64,000 bases of DNA. Origin: Edaphocola flava (GTDB lineage: Bacteria; Bacteroidota; Bacteroidia; Chitinophagales; Chitinophagaceae). Of the stretch, positions 7,798 to 16,900 are shown one piece after another. The position numbers were made by a program, and so were the translations under genes. Positions within the stretch are counted from its first letter, which is position 1, and each line of letters begins with the position of its first letter. The notes below the pieces were generated by a model. That model worked only from the letters and a program-made list of their open reading frames with translations, searched no databases and was not told the DNA's origin. The DNA lies in assembly GCF_004118155.1 (NCBI RefSeq), contig NZ_SAIQ01000001.1, positions 620,001-684,000 on the forward strand. Reading direction: 5' to 3'.

Positions 7798-8949
7798 ATG
7801 AATATTGGAATCGTCGGTTGCGGAGCCATGGGTAATGGTATTGCCCAGGTAGCTGCAATGGCAGGACATACAGTTGTGGTTTATGATAACAATGCTGCGG
7901 CATTGGACAAAGCCAGACAATCGACAGAAAAAACACTGCAAAAACTTGCAGAGAAAGGTAAGATAGCTGATGCACAGGCTTTACTGGCTCAGTATACTTA
8001 TTCCAGCGATCTGGCTGCGCTTAAAGACAGCGGCCTGATCATTGAAGCAATCATTGAAAACCTGGATATAAAGAAAGCTGTATTTGCGCAGCTGGAAGCA
8101 CTGGTACAGGATAGCTGTATCCTGGCATCCAACACCTCTTCCCTCTCTATTGCCTCTATTGCAGCGGCTTGTACAAAATCGGAAAGGGTGATTGGTATCC
8201 ACTTCTTTAATCCTGCGCCGGTAATGGCCCTGGTAGAAATCATTCCTGCTATACAGACCCGTGAAGGCCTGGCTGATGAGATCAAAGAGCTAATGCTGCA
8301 ATGGAAAAAAGTACCGGTGCTGACCAAAGATACTCCGGGCTTTATTGTGAATCGTGTGGCACGCCCTTTCTATGGAGAGGCGATCCGCATTATGGAAGAA
8401 GGACTTGCGACCAAAGAAGATATTGACCTGGCAATGACACAGGTGGGTGGTTTTAAAATGGGACCATTCATGCTGACTGATTATATCGGCCATGATGTAA
8501 ACTATATCGTTACAGAAACTGTATTCCAGTCATTCTATTACGATCCTAAATACCGTCCGGCATTTGCGCAGAAACGCCTGCTGGAAGCGGGTTGGCTGGG
8601 TCGCAAATCGGGTAAAGGTTTTTATAATTACGAGCAGGGAGAACCGGCTTTGACCAGTTCTTTATCTGAGAAGGAGCAAAAAGCTATTGTTGAGCGTATA
8701 CTGTTTATGCTGATCAATGAAGCTGTCGAAGCTTTATACCTGAACATTGCTACGGCTGCCGACCTGGATCTGGCTATGACCAAAGGGGTAAACTACCCTA
8801 AAGGTCTGCTGCAATGGTGCGATGAGCTGGGTGCAGATTACGTTCTGGCGGGATTAGATGCTTTATATAATACCTATCACGATGACCGTTATCGTGCAAG
8901 TGCTTTATTAAGAAAATATGGTGCGGAGAAAAGAAAATTCTTCAATTAA
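7798..8949 (+). CDS. 3-hydroxyacyl-CoA dehydrogenase (PaaH/Hbd type)
   Basis: 383 aa from the second of two adjacent ATGs (7795 and 7798), giving MNIGIVGCGAMGNGIAQVAA. The N-terminal Rossmann domain carries the GxGxMG NAD motif. FFNPAPVMALVEII and the 3HCDH segments DTPGFIVNRVARP and LDLAMTKGVNYPKG follow, the last from a second 3HCDH repeat. It oxidises 3-hydroxyacyl-CoA to 3-ketoacyl-CoA in beta-oxidation or phenylacetate degradation. A paaA gene elsewhere in the window makes a PaaH role plausible, but the two are not linked. Confidence 0.88.
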   Translation: MNIGIVGCGAMGNGIAQVAAMAGHTVVVYDNNAAALDKARQSTEKTLQKLAEKGKIADAQALLAQYTYSSDLAALKDSGLIIEAIIENLDIKKAVFAQLEALVQDSCILASNTSSLSIASIAAACTKSERVIGIHFFNPAPVMALVEIIPAIQTREGLADEIKELMLQWKKVPVLTKDTPGFIVNRVARPFYGEAIRIMEEGLATKEDIDLAMTQVGGFKMGPFMLTDYIGHDVNYIVTETVFQSFYYDPKYRPAFAQKRLLEAGWLGRKSGKGFYNYEQGEPALTSSLSEKEQKAIVERILFMLINEAVEALYLNIATAADLDLAMTKGVNYPKGLLQWCDELGADYVLAGLDALYNTYHDDRYRASALLRKYGAEKRKFFN

Positions 8950-8962
8950 ATATATTAAATAA

Positions 8963-8998
8963 AAAGCGGCGCTACGATATTGTAGCGCCGCTTTCTTA
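8963..8998 (+). terminator. Terminator after the 3-hydroxyacyl-CoA dehydrogenase gene
   Basis: Perfect 13-bp GC-rich stem (AAAGCGGCGCTAC / GTAGCGCCGCTTT) with a 6-nt loop. Confidence 0.85.
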
Positions 8999-9014
8999 TA
9001 CAATAATCTTGCAT

Positions 9015-9039
9015 AAAAGAAGGCGCATTATGCGCCTTC
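9015..9039 (-). terminator. Terminator after the DUF2795 gene
   Basis: 9-bp stem GAAGGCGCA / TGCGCCTTC with a TTA loop. On the minus strand it runs into TTTTATGC, so it serves the leftward gene; it faces the terminator at 8963. Confidence 0.75.
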
Positions 9040-9055
9040 CTGAAAAAATTCTTAC

Positions 9056-9277
9056 TTAATATTCTTCTTCATTAAAGAAGAAGTCATCCTGGGTCGGGTA
9101 ATCAGGCCATATATCTTCTACTCCTTCGTAAAGTTCACCTTCATCTTCTAACTCCTGAAGGTTCTCTACCACTTCCAGAGGGGCTCCAGAACGGATTGCG
9201 TAGTCAATTAATTCGTCTTTTGTAGCAGGCCATGGTGCATCTTCTAAATGTGATGCTAATTCTAAAGTCCAAAACAT
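9056..9277 (-). CDS. DUF2795 family small acidic protein
   Basis: 73 aa from the ATG at 9275-9277 (MFWTLELASHLEDAPWPATK); an upstream ATG at 9343 would start before the promoter and is rejected. The protein matches the DUF2795 type widespread in Bacteroidota: a short helical core (KDELIDYAIRSGAP, VVENLQELEDE) and a very acidic, aromatic tail ending FFFNEEEY. It is cytoplasmic with unknown function. A promoter lies at 9311-9343 and a terminator at 9015, so it is monocistronic. Confidence 0.88.
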   Translation of the reverse strand: MFWTLELASHLEDAPWPATKDELIDYAIRSGAPLEVVENLQELEDEGELYEGVEDIWPDYPTQDDFFFNEEEY

Positions 9278-9310
9278 ATTATAATTATTTTCTTGTAGTT
9301 TTAATTTCGG

Positions 9311-9343
9311 CAAATGTAAGATATAGTTGATAAAAAAATGCAA
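9311..9343 (-). promoter_or_regulatory. Promoter of the DUF2795 gene
   Basis: On the minus strand TTG (9341-9343), a 22-nt spacer, and TACATTTG (9311-9318) fit the Bacteroidota TTG / TAnnTTTG promoter, about 34 nt before the ATG. Confidence 0.5.
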
Positions 9344-9460
9344 GTTTTTTATCCGGAAATATTAAATTTTAGTTATAAAGCAAAACCCTTGCCAGGAGGG
9401 CAAATCGGGATAATAGTATTACATTTACACTCCTTAATAATCACCTTTTTATTCTGAATT

Positions 9461-10153
9461 ATGTTATTACAGGCTCAGCATTTATCTAAAAGCTATGGAA
9501 CACTGGAAGTATTGAAGGATGTTTCGCTCTCTATTGAGAAGGGAACATTTGTGGCCATAGTTGGTCCATCCGGTGCGGGCAAAAGTACGCTGCTGCATAT
9601 CCTGGGCCTGCTGGACAATCCAGGCACAGGTTCTGTATCTATACTGGATACGCCTTTAGAGCGCATGCCTTCCCGTAAGCAAGCGGCTTTTCGCAATAAA
9701 AATATTGGTTTTGTGTTTCAGTCTCATCATTTACTTCCGGAATTTACAGCCCTGGAAAATGTAAGTATGCCTTTATGGATAAATGGTATGGCAAAGGAAA
9801 AAGCAATGGAAGAAGCGCGTATTGCATTGCAGCAAGTGGGCCTTTCGGCAAGGGTAGATCATAAGCCCAGTGCGCTTTCCGGCGGGGAACAACAGAGAGT
9901 GGCTATCGCACGAGCCATTGTACAGAAACCTGCAGTGATCTTTGCAGACGAGCCTACAGGCAACCTGGATACGGCTACTGCGGCAGCGGTTAACCAGTTA
10001 TTCCTCGACCTTAAGGCACGCTACCAGCTTACCTTTGTCGTAGTTACACACAATGAGCAACTGGCTGCACTGGCAGATCGTGTACTAACAATGAAAGATG
10101 GACGCATTATCGCAGATAGTATGGATACTGCACTGAAAACTACTTTGAATTAG
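9461..10153 (+). CDS. ABC transporter ATP-binding protein (LolD/MacB type)
   Basis: 230 aa. All ABC ATPase motifs are present: Walker [10 protein letters not shown] (~34), Q-loop [18 protein letters not shown], signature [14 protein letters not shown] (~140), Walker [13 protein letters not shown] and the switch His in VVVTHN. Sequence and length fit the LolD/MacB subfamily, which extracts lipoproteins or drives mechanotransmission. No partner permease is adjacent, so the substrate cannot be told. Its 3' end overlaps that of the convergent sugar kinase gene by 14 bp. Confidence 0.9.
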   Translation: MLLQAQHLSKSYGTLEVLKDVSLSIEKGTFVAIVGPSGAGKSTLLHILGLLDNPGTGSVSILDTPLERMPSRKQAAFRNKNIGFVFQSHHLLPEFTALENVSMPLWINGMAKEKAMEEARIALQQVGLSARVDHKPSALSGGEQQRVAIARAIVQKPAVIFADEPTGNLDTATAAAVNQLFLDLKARYQLTFVVVTHNEQLAALADRVLTMKDGRIIADSMDTALKTTLN

Positions 10154-11168
10154 TCCAGGTAAAAAGTCCGTTCTTTACAAACTGATAGGGATAAAATTGT
10201 CCTTTGAACCGCTCCAGTGCTTTTTGCACCGCATACTTACTATTGCCGGGACAATAGAATACCATAAATCCACCACCTCCGGCTCCGCTTATTTTGCCTC
10301 CGGTAGCCCCGGCATCCAGTGCCGTTGCATAGATCTCATCTATGAGTGAGTTAGAAATGTCTTTAGCAGTTTGTTTCTTATGTTCAAACCCGAAATGCAA
10401 TATCTCCCCTATCGCATCAATATTCCCGATAAGTAAGGCTTCTTTCATCATTATAGATTGCTCTTTCAGATGAGACATGGCTTCGATGGAGTCTGCTCTG
10501 CGCTCTGCAATATTTTTGCTTTGTGCGTCAATAATTTTTGCGGACACCCGGCTGGTTGAAGTATAAAACAGTAAAAGGTTATTTTCGAGTTCGTGTATAT
10601 GACTGGAACGCACCCGAAGAGGATTGACGATTACTTTATCCTCAGAAAAGAATTCCATATAATTGAAGCCTCCGAATGTTGCGGCATACTGGTCTTGCTT
10701 ACCACCGGACATTTTAAGGTCTTCTCTTTCGATGCTATAGGCCAGGCGGGCAATTTCGTATTCGCCCAGCGGCAATTTAAGCCATTCAATAAATGCTCCT
10801 AATATCGCAACCACAAGAGTAGAAGAGGTACCTAAACCAGAACCTGCCGGTACATCGACAGAGGTGGTGAGGCGAAACCCGCTGCTTACCGGTCCATAAG
10901 TCGCTACAATGCGGTTATAAATACCTTTAGCCAGATCTAGATAACCATCAATGGGTAAGGCATCGGCCAGGGAATACTCTTTGTATTCGTCCCGGTCTAC
11001 TGCTTCAATAACAATTGCAGGCTCGTCGATGGGTTCTATAGAAGCATAGGCATAAAGGGAGATGGTTGTATTTAATATGGCACCTCCATAGAGATCACTA
11101 TACGGACTTACATCGGTTCCACCACCGGCCAGGCCTATACGCAAGGGAGCTTTGCTTCTATATAACAT
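10140..11168 (-). CDS. GHMP family sugar kinase (D-glycero-D-manno-heptose 7-phosphate kinase-like)
   Basis: 342 aa from the ATG at 11166-11168 (MLYRSKAPLRIGLAGGGTDV). The longer frame to 11306 runs into the upstream terminator and lipoprotein gene and is rejected. GHMP motifs are RIGLAGGGTDVSPY, PAGSGLGTSSTLVVA (ATP loop, ~115) and KISGAGGGGFMVFY (~290). The family phosphorylates sugars; this subgroup includes HddA-type heptose 7-phosphate kinases of the GDP-heptose pathway and related fucose kinases. No other heptose gene is nearby, so the substrate is uncertain. A -7 box TATATTTG lies at 11194-11201. Confidence 0.85.
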   Translation of the reverse strand: MLYRSKAPLRIGLAGGGTDVSPYSDLYGGAILNTTISLYAYASIEPIDEPAIVIEAVDRDEYKEYSLADALPIDGYLDLAKGIYNRIVATYGPVSSGFRLTTSVDVPAGSGLGTSSTLVVAILGAFIEWLKLPLGEYEIARLAYSIEREDLKMSGGKQDQYAATFGGFNYMEFFSEDKVIVNPLRVRSSHIHELENNLLLFYTSTSRVSAKIIDAQSKNIAERRADSIEAMSHLKEQSIMMKEALLIGNIDAIGEILHFGFEHKKQTAKDISNSLIDEIYATALDAGATGGKISGAGGGGFMVFYCPGNSKYAVQKALERFKGQFYPYQFVKNGLFTWTNSK

Positions 11169-11193
11169 GTGAACGCTTACAAATTTTGAGCCA

Positions 11194-11201
11194 CAAATAT
11201 A
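11194..11201 (-). promoter_or_regulatory. Putative -7 box of the GHMP kinase gene
   Basis: Minus-strand TATATTTG, exact match to TAnnTTTG, 25 nt before the ATG. A TTG at the usual distance is not seen. Confidence 0.4.
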
Positions 11202-11213
11202 TATAAAAAACAA

Positions 11214-11245
11214 GTCGCTTCCAGGAGGAAGCGACCTTTTGTTTG
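11214..11245 (-). terminator. Terminator after the Ala-rich lipoprotein gene
   Basis: 9-bp stem GTCGCTTCC / GGAAGCGAC with a 4-nt loop, T-rich on both sides. Confidence 0.75.
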
Positions 11246-11265
11246 TTTTTAGCTTTTTAACTAAA

Positions 11266-11607
11266 TTATTTTGCAGCTTTAGCAGCTTCAGCAGCTTTTT
11301 CAGCACCAGCTTTAACTTCGTGAGCAGCTTCTTTAGTTGCGTTAGCAGCAGCTTCAGTAGTTGCAGCAGCAGCGTTAGCAGCGTTAGTACCAGCAGCTTC
11401 AGTTGTAGCAGCAGCAGCGTTAGCAGTTGCAGCAGCAGCAGAATCTACAGTAGTTGCAGCTTGCTCAGTAGCAGCAGCAGCTTGCTCAGTAGCAGCAGCA
11501 GCTGAATCAGCAGTTGCAGTAGCGTCAGTGTTAGCTTCGTTGTTACCGCAAGATGCAGCGAATAAACCCATAGCGATAGCGAAAACGCCTAATTTTAATG
11601 ATTTCAT
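11266..11607 (-). CDS. Alanine-rich low-complexity lipoprotein
   Basis: 113 aa from the ATG at 11605-11607. The signal peptide ends in the lipobox AASC (Cys ~20), so the mature protein should be lipid-anchored. The rest is built almost wholly of Ala, Thr, Glu, Asp, Asn and Lys in irregular repeats such as AAAATEQA, ending in a Lys-rich amphipathic part (KAGAEKAAEAAKAAK). It probably forms long helices, like a small Lpp- or LEA-type protein. The gene uses a narrow set of codons (mainly GCT and GCA) and has its own -7 box at 11656 and terminator. Function unknown; high expression is likely. Confidence 0.8.
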   Translation of the reverse strand: MKSLKLGVFAIAMGLFAASCGNNEANTDATATADSAAAATEQAAAATEQAATTVDSAAAATANAAAATTEAAGTNAANAAAATTEAAANATKEAAHEVKAGAEKAAEAAKAAK

Positions 11608-11655
11608 TTGTTTGTTTTTTAAAATTTTAAAATTGTGATTTTGAATATTAATGCG

Positions 11656-11663
11656 CAAAAGTA
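11656..11663 (-). promoter_or_regulatory. -7 box of the Ala-rich lipoprotein gene
   Basis: Minus-strand TACTTTTG fits TAnnTTTG, 48 nt upstream of the ATG, followed by a T/A-rich leader. Confidence 0.45.
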
Positions 11664-11884
11664 AAAAAGGTAACCCAACTTTCGAAAAATTTTTAAAAAT
11701 ATTTTTTGAACGGCTTTTTGGGTTACTTTTTGGCAATTTCAGCATTAAGTAAATGAATAGTATTAGTTAACTTAGCATACGTTTAAACAGGCCTGTACAT
11801 GTTCCTGAATAGCCGAAAGGTAATTAGTATATATTCTAACATAGGCGGGAAGGCATCATTTACAGAATAAAAGAACAATTGCTG

Positions 11885-12469
11885 GTGAGTAAAACAAGTA
11901 TTTATAGTGATAGCGAACTGATAGAAGGATTATCCCGCAACAACAGCCAGGCTATCCGGGAAATATACCGTTTGTATCAGTCTATGCTGACCAAATGGAT
12001 CGTGACCAGGGGCGGTGCTGAAAATGATGCATATGATATCTTCCAGGAAGGATTAATGGTATTATATGAAAAGGCGCAAAAACCGGAATTTGCCCTTACC
12101 TGTAAATTAAGTACGTACTTATTTGCAGTATGTAAGCGGCTCTGGTTTAAAAAACTGGAGTCCTCCAGCCAGGTATCGTTCCTGCAGGAGATGGAAGATG
12201 AGGAAGACAATGATATGGAGGCGCAATACCATGACGATGTGTCCCACCACCTGGAGAAAGAGGTCAACTTCCAGCTACTGGAAAATGCAATGAGTCAGTT
12301 AGGTGAGCCTTGTAACGGATTGCTGAAAGCTTTCTACCTGGAGGAAAAGAACATGCAGGATATAGCAAAGCAATTTGGCTATACTAATGCAGAAAATGCC
12401 AAAACACAGAAGTACAAATGCCTGAACCGGCTGAAAAAACTATTTTTTTCGTCTAGAAAGACAACATAA
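11885..12469 (+). CDS. ECF-type RNA polymerase sigma factor
   Basis: About 194 aa. The frame has only TTG (11879), CTG (11882) and GTG (11885) as early starts; GTG giving MSKTSIYSDSELIEGL is preferred. Residues ~10-90 are region 2 (NSQAIREIYRLYQSM, DAYDIFQEGLMVLYEK) and ~130-190 region 4 (ENAMSQLGEPCNGLLKAFY, DIAKQFGYTN). The downstream gene begins 11 bp later and encodes a membrane protein with a cytoplasmic N-terminus and an extracytoplasmic protease domain; it is the natural candidate for the regulator of this sigma factor. Confidence 0.85.
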   Translation: MSKTSIYSDSELIEGLSRNNSQAIREIYRLYQSMLTKWIVTRGGAENDAYDIFQEGLMVLYEKAQKPEFALTCKLSTYLFAVCKRLWFKKLESSSQVSFLQEMEDEEDNDMEAQYHDDVSHHLEKEVNFQLLENAMSQLGEPCNGLLKAFYLEEKNMQDIAKQFGYTNAENAKTQKYKCLNRLKKLFFSSRKTT

Positions 12470-12480
12470 TATTTAAGAAG

Positions 12481-13578
12481 ATGATTCATTTATTAAACAT
12501 AGAGGAATGGGCTGAGCGATATAAGGACGGAGATCTCAGTACAGCTGAGATCAAAGCACTACATACTGCTCTGGATGAGGATAAGGTGTTAAATGCATCT
12601 TTTCAGCAGGCGCTGCAATTGCAGGTACTGCTGTCAGAAAAGAAATCGGCTGCGGCCATCCGCGAAAGCCTGAAACGTGCTGCTGCGGAACATAAAAAAC
12701 TGGCTGCCGGCACTCCGGCTCCGGCTATGCAGATAAAAACATCGTTTTCTGCACGCTTACGCCGCTACTGGAAGCCCTTGTCTGCCGCTGCAGTCATCGC
12801 GCTGTTCTCGTCTCTGCTGACATATACCTTTACGAGAGATAACCGCCAGGATCAAAACCAATATACACAGTTACAGAAAGATATCGCGTCTCTGAAACAT
12901 TCTCAGAACCAGATTATCAGCAATATGAACAAAAAAGGTAGCGGTACCCATATCGACTACCCGGGAGATTACAGCGGTTCCGGCTTTGCCATTACCAATG
13001 ACGGACTGGTTGCAACCAATTATCATGTTGTGGAAGGTGCGGACTCTGTTTTTGTACAGTTGAATGATGGGAGTTATTACAGGGCCAATATCCTGACTGC
13101 CAATCCGCAATCTGATCTGGCTATCCTGAAAATTACGGATAAAGATTTTGTGTTCGGTAAAGCATTACCATATATGATCTCTAAAAATCCGTCTGCTTTA
13201 GGTCAAAAAATCTTCAGTATCGGCTACCCTCAGGACAATGTAGTATATAACGAAGGCTATATCAGCAGTGAGCACGGCTATAACGGAGATACAGCATCTT
13301 ACCAGCTGGAGATTACGGCTAATCCGGGCCAGAGTGGTGCCCCTATCCTGGATAACAACGGGAATATAGTAGGTATCATTACCGGTAAGAAAACCAATAC
13401 CAATGGTACAACCTATGCGGTGCATGCCAATGAATTGCTGGCTATGATCAATAACCTGAACAACCTGACCAAGGATCAGAAGATCAATCTGAATACCAAA
13501 AATCGCTTAAGCAGCAGCAGACCAGACCAGATCAAGGTACTGAGAGATTATGTCTGCGCCGTGAGGGTCTACAAATAA
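12481..13578 (+). CDS. Membrane-anchored trypsin-like (S1C) protease with anti-sigma-like N-terminus
   Basis: 365 aa. Residues 1-95 are cytoplasmic and helical (EEWAERYKDGDLSTAEIKAL), of the kind seen at the N-terminus of FecR and anti-sigma proteins. One membrane helix spans ~98-116 and a short coiled coil ~122-150. Residues ~158-325 are a trypsin/HtrA-type domain with His182 (NYHVVEG), Asp212 (SDLAIL) and Ser285 (GQSGAP). No PDZ domain is seen; a ~40-residue tail follows. It is 11 bp downstream of an ECF sigma gene. The inference is a sensor that holds the sigma factor and responds to an envelope signal, possibly by self-cleavage. Confidence 0.82.
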   Translation: MIHLLNIEEWAERYKDGDLSTAEIKALHTALDEDKVLNASFQQALQLQVLLSEKKSAAAIRESLKRAAAEHKKLAAGTPAPAMQIKTSFSARLRRYWKPLSAAAVIALFSSLLTYTFTRDNRQDQNQYTQLQKDIASLKHSQNQIISNMNKKGSGTHIDYPGDYSGSGFAITNDGLVATNYHVVEGADSVFVQLNDGSYYRANILTANPQSDLAILKITDKDFVFGKALPYMISKNPSALGQKIFSIGYPQDNVVYNEGYISSEHGYNGDTASYQLEITANPGQSGAPILDNNGNIVGIITGKKTNTNGTTYAVHANELLAMINNLNNLTKDQKINLNTKNRLSSSRPDQIKVLRDYVCAVRVYK

Positions 13579-13581
13579 TGA

Positions 13582-13914
13582 TTACCAGGCCAGATCATCA
13601 TCCGGCTTAGGTGTCTTGAAATTTTTACGGGAATCCATTTTTTCCAGTTGCCGCTCTACAATAAGGGCGGCAATTTTTTGTGCTATATTTTCATGGCCAA
13701 AGGCTTCTTTTATCTTCTCTTCTGCGACATCGAGCCGGTACAGCTTTGAAAAAAGCTCCTCTGTATTATGATCCAGCATATACTGCACTTTGCCTGACAA
13801 CATATTGATGAAGTCCTCCAAAGTAATCTCCGGTATGCGCTCTAAATCGAATGCGTCCAATATTAGTTTATTGGACGCATTCCACTGTTCATTATTTTGT
13901 TGTTCCTGATTCAT
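13582..13914 (-). CDS. Conserved small protein of unknown function
   Basis: 110 aa, helical, charged, no signal peptide or membrane segment. Recognisable stretches are IPEITLEDFINMLSGKVQYM and IAQKIAALIVERQLEKMDS. It lies 9 bp downstream of sprA on the same strand, so it is likely co-transcribed and could be an accessory factor; no function is known to me. It ends 3 bp from the convergent protease gene. Confidence 0.72.
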   Translation of the reverse strand: MNQEQQNNEQWNASNKLILDAFDLERIPEITLEDFINMLSGKVQYMLDHNTEELFSKLYRLDVAEEKIKEAFGHENIAQKIAALIVERQLEKMDSRKNFKTPKPDDDLAW

Positions 13915-13923
13915 ATTGTGCCC

Positions 13924-16900
13924 CTATTGGCCTGCAAAAGTAAAGGTCAGTTTCAGGCCGCCTTTTGTACTGCTAAGCGGGAAGGAGGTATTCACATAAG
14001 GTTTGCTTTGTCTCCTGTCGAAATAAAACTGTAGTTGCAGGTTATCATTAATGATATAATCTATCGTAGGTGTGATACCGATTACGTTCTGTCCCATTGT
14101 TGCACGGTTTTCATTTTGTGCCATATAGGTGTTAGAGGTAAGGTCATCGCGGTACGAGAAGTCAAACTTAATATTCAGATCATTCTTCAGTCGTTTGGTT
14201 CCGAAAAAGCTGAATGGCAATACCAGGCCGCGAATACGGTATCCTAATCCGACAATCCATTCGGTAGAGCGGGTCTCACTTACCTGGTAATCGATCAGGC
14301 TCAGACTCACAATTCGGGAACGGTTATAATCTACTCTTAAAGTAAGGTCATTTTTAAACGCAGCATTAAAGCCCATGAGTGGTCCGAATGTTTCGGTAAT
14401 GGTCATATTCGGCACCTGGAAGAATGGTACGTAGTTATTGGAATTGGAATCAATAAATGATGGGAAACCTACTCCCAGCAAATCTCTGTAGTACAGGGAA
14501 TTTGCAAAAGAGTTCATCATCATTTTGCCGGTATAGGAATGGTTCAGCGTGAAGGTGTTTAATATATCGCTCAGAGGCGCTACATTAGACAGCCCGGTAT
14601 ACGTCAGTTTCCAGTTCGGCATAGGGAAATAGAAACGGAACGGATTACTCTTCACATTATTATAATCATATACCAGCAATGGCACTGCTCTCGGATCTCT
14701 TCCTGAATAGGCCGCTATAAATGCCGGGATAAGTACATCCTGGGCAAAGCCGGTATACCCTTTGGCATAGTTAGGATTATTAGGATCTGCCGTACCATTT
14801 GTGTATGGATTCACATTACCCAGTCGCTGAGAAATGATCTCGCGGTTGGCCATAAAATCACGATAGGTACTGGAGAGTTCACCTGCTTTTCCATTCTGGA
14901 ATAAGGTTTTCACCCCGATATAGGAAACGTTGAACGAACCGGTATAATAAGGGTTAAGGCGCTCATATTCTCCGCTCGCATCATTAAATTTATTAATCTC
15001 AGACTGGTTGCGGGTAAAGTTGCTGGACCAGTTCAGATCGATACGCAGATCCGGTACAGGCTCCAGTGCAGCACGCAGGCTATACGATTGAGTATACATC
15101 TGCTGGTACATACCATTGAACAAACTATCTGATGACAGGTTTCCTTTACGCATTTGCTCATCCAGCCAGTATCTTGAAGGCTGGTATCCGAATGCAAAAT
15201 CCAGTCCGTTGGCATTATTGCGCATATTGGCACCCAGGTAGTTCGTACTGTCCATATAACCTGGCAGTATGGTACCCATGTTCTCTGTGTAGTCAAAATT
15301 GACGCGTTTCAGCATAGTAGCCAGTCGCACAAAGAATTTCTCACCATTGCTTACTTCCGGCAGGATGTTTTGTTTTGCTTTACGCCATGTAACCATCGCC
15401 TGTCTGTATCGCTGACGTTCTGCTTTACGCATTTTCTTCAGCTCTTGTCCAACCTGGGCCAGGCTCATACTATCGCTCCCTTTTACATCTTTTGCAGTAA
15501 AGGTTTTTCTTTCCGGTTTAGGCGGGATGCGACTTGTTTTCTTCTCTTTCTCATCTTTCTCCTGCTGTCCATCTTTAGGTAACTTACCTCCCGGTCCGCC
15601 GGTAGGAGAGAAACGCTCCATGGAGCCTGCAGAACTAACGCTGTTTTTATCTTTATCTTTAAAGGCATTAGTCTTTGCATTTTTCAGCACACCGTTAGTC
15701 GGACGGTTAATGGCTTTCAGGTATCGGTTTTTATTATACAGCTGACTGAAGTTCAGTTCTCCGGTTATTTGTTTCAGCTGGGTATTGGTAATTACATTAC
15801 CCTGACTGCGTGCGAGCAGTGATGCAGCTGTCCAGTCATAGGTAGCATTATATACAACATTCGCAGTAGTCCAGTCCAGGAACGGGAACTTCTTGGTCGG
15901 AATGGTATAGGTTACATCGAATTTCTGACTGAAATAAGTGTTACGACCGAAGTCCAGCAGCCTGTCATAAAGACTATCTCTTTTGGATGCTGTATTGATT
16001 CTGCCATATGGCTCATCAATACGCGAGATATTTGTTGCCTGGTAATTTACAGACAGCGAACGGGTCAGATCCCATTGCATATTGTAATTACGGTTCCAGA
16101 CAAAGTTTTTATAATAATATGCCGGCATTTCATATCCAGCCGCATCTACGTCTCTCAGGATCGTCTCGGTGAAGGTACGTTCCAGGTTGTTGCGGAAAGA
16201 GAATGTCTTTGGCAGATAATTAATATTAAAGTCCTTGATAAAGGTCAGCCAGGGAGATTTGGATTTGATCCTTTTCTTAAATGGCTCAAATGGTTTAGTA
16301 GTTACACTATAGGTATAGCCTAATGCCAGTTTCTGATCGGTATAGTCATTGCCCTGGATCAGGGAATTACGGCTGAATTGTCGCAGGTATGAGTAGCTCA
16401 GATCAAAGTTCTGTGCACTCCATGGCATAATCTTTTTCTGTTTAGAAGGATTACCCAAAATACGCATGTTGTTGATATTAAAGCTGGTAATCGCATTAAA
16501 ATCCTGCGCTGCCTGCAATACCGCTTTACGCTCTGCACCGGTCAGCCCACGCATCTTGTCGGTCAGCGTAATGTCCACATCATAAGGGTCATACTCCGGA
16601 TTGCTCACAGACTGATTATAACCAACAAACACCGGTAATTGCACACCCCAGTTTTTAGGCATGATCTTACCCAGGTTCAGGTTGGCATTACCCTGATACT
16701 GGTAATAGTTATCTCTCGAACGGTCATTTACCCTCTGGTCTATACTACCATAGCCCTGTGTATGCATGGTACCGGCAACATTGACCGTACCAAAGTCGGC
16801 CAGTTGTACATTGACCTGCCCTGATGCTGCATAGGCAGCTTTTTCATCCAGGCCCACATTTCTCAATTCATCGAACCATACTTCGGTACATTTAGGCAGT

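Noticed and set aside
11239-11505. Rightward Ser-rich frame opposite the Ala-rich lipoprotein
   Set aside because: It is the mirror of the repetitive Ala codons on the other strand; the leftward frame has a signal peptide, lipobox, promoter and terminator.
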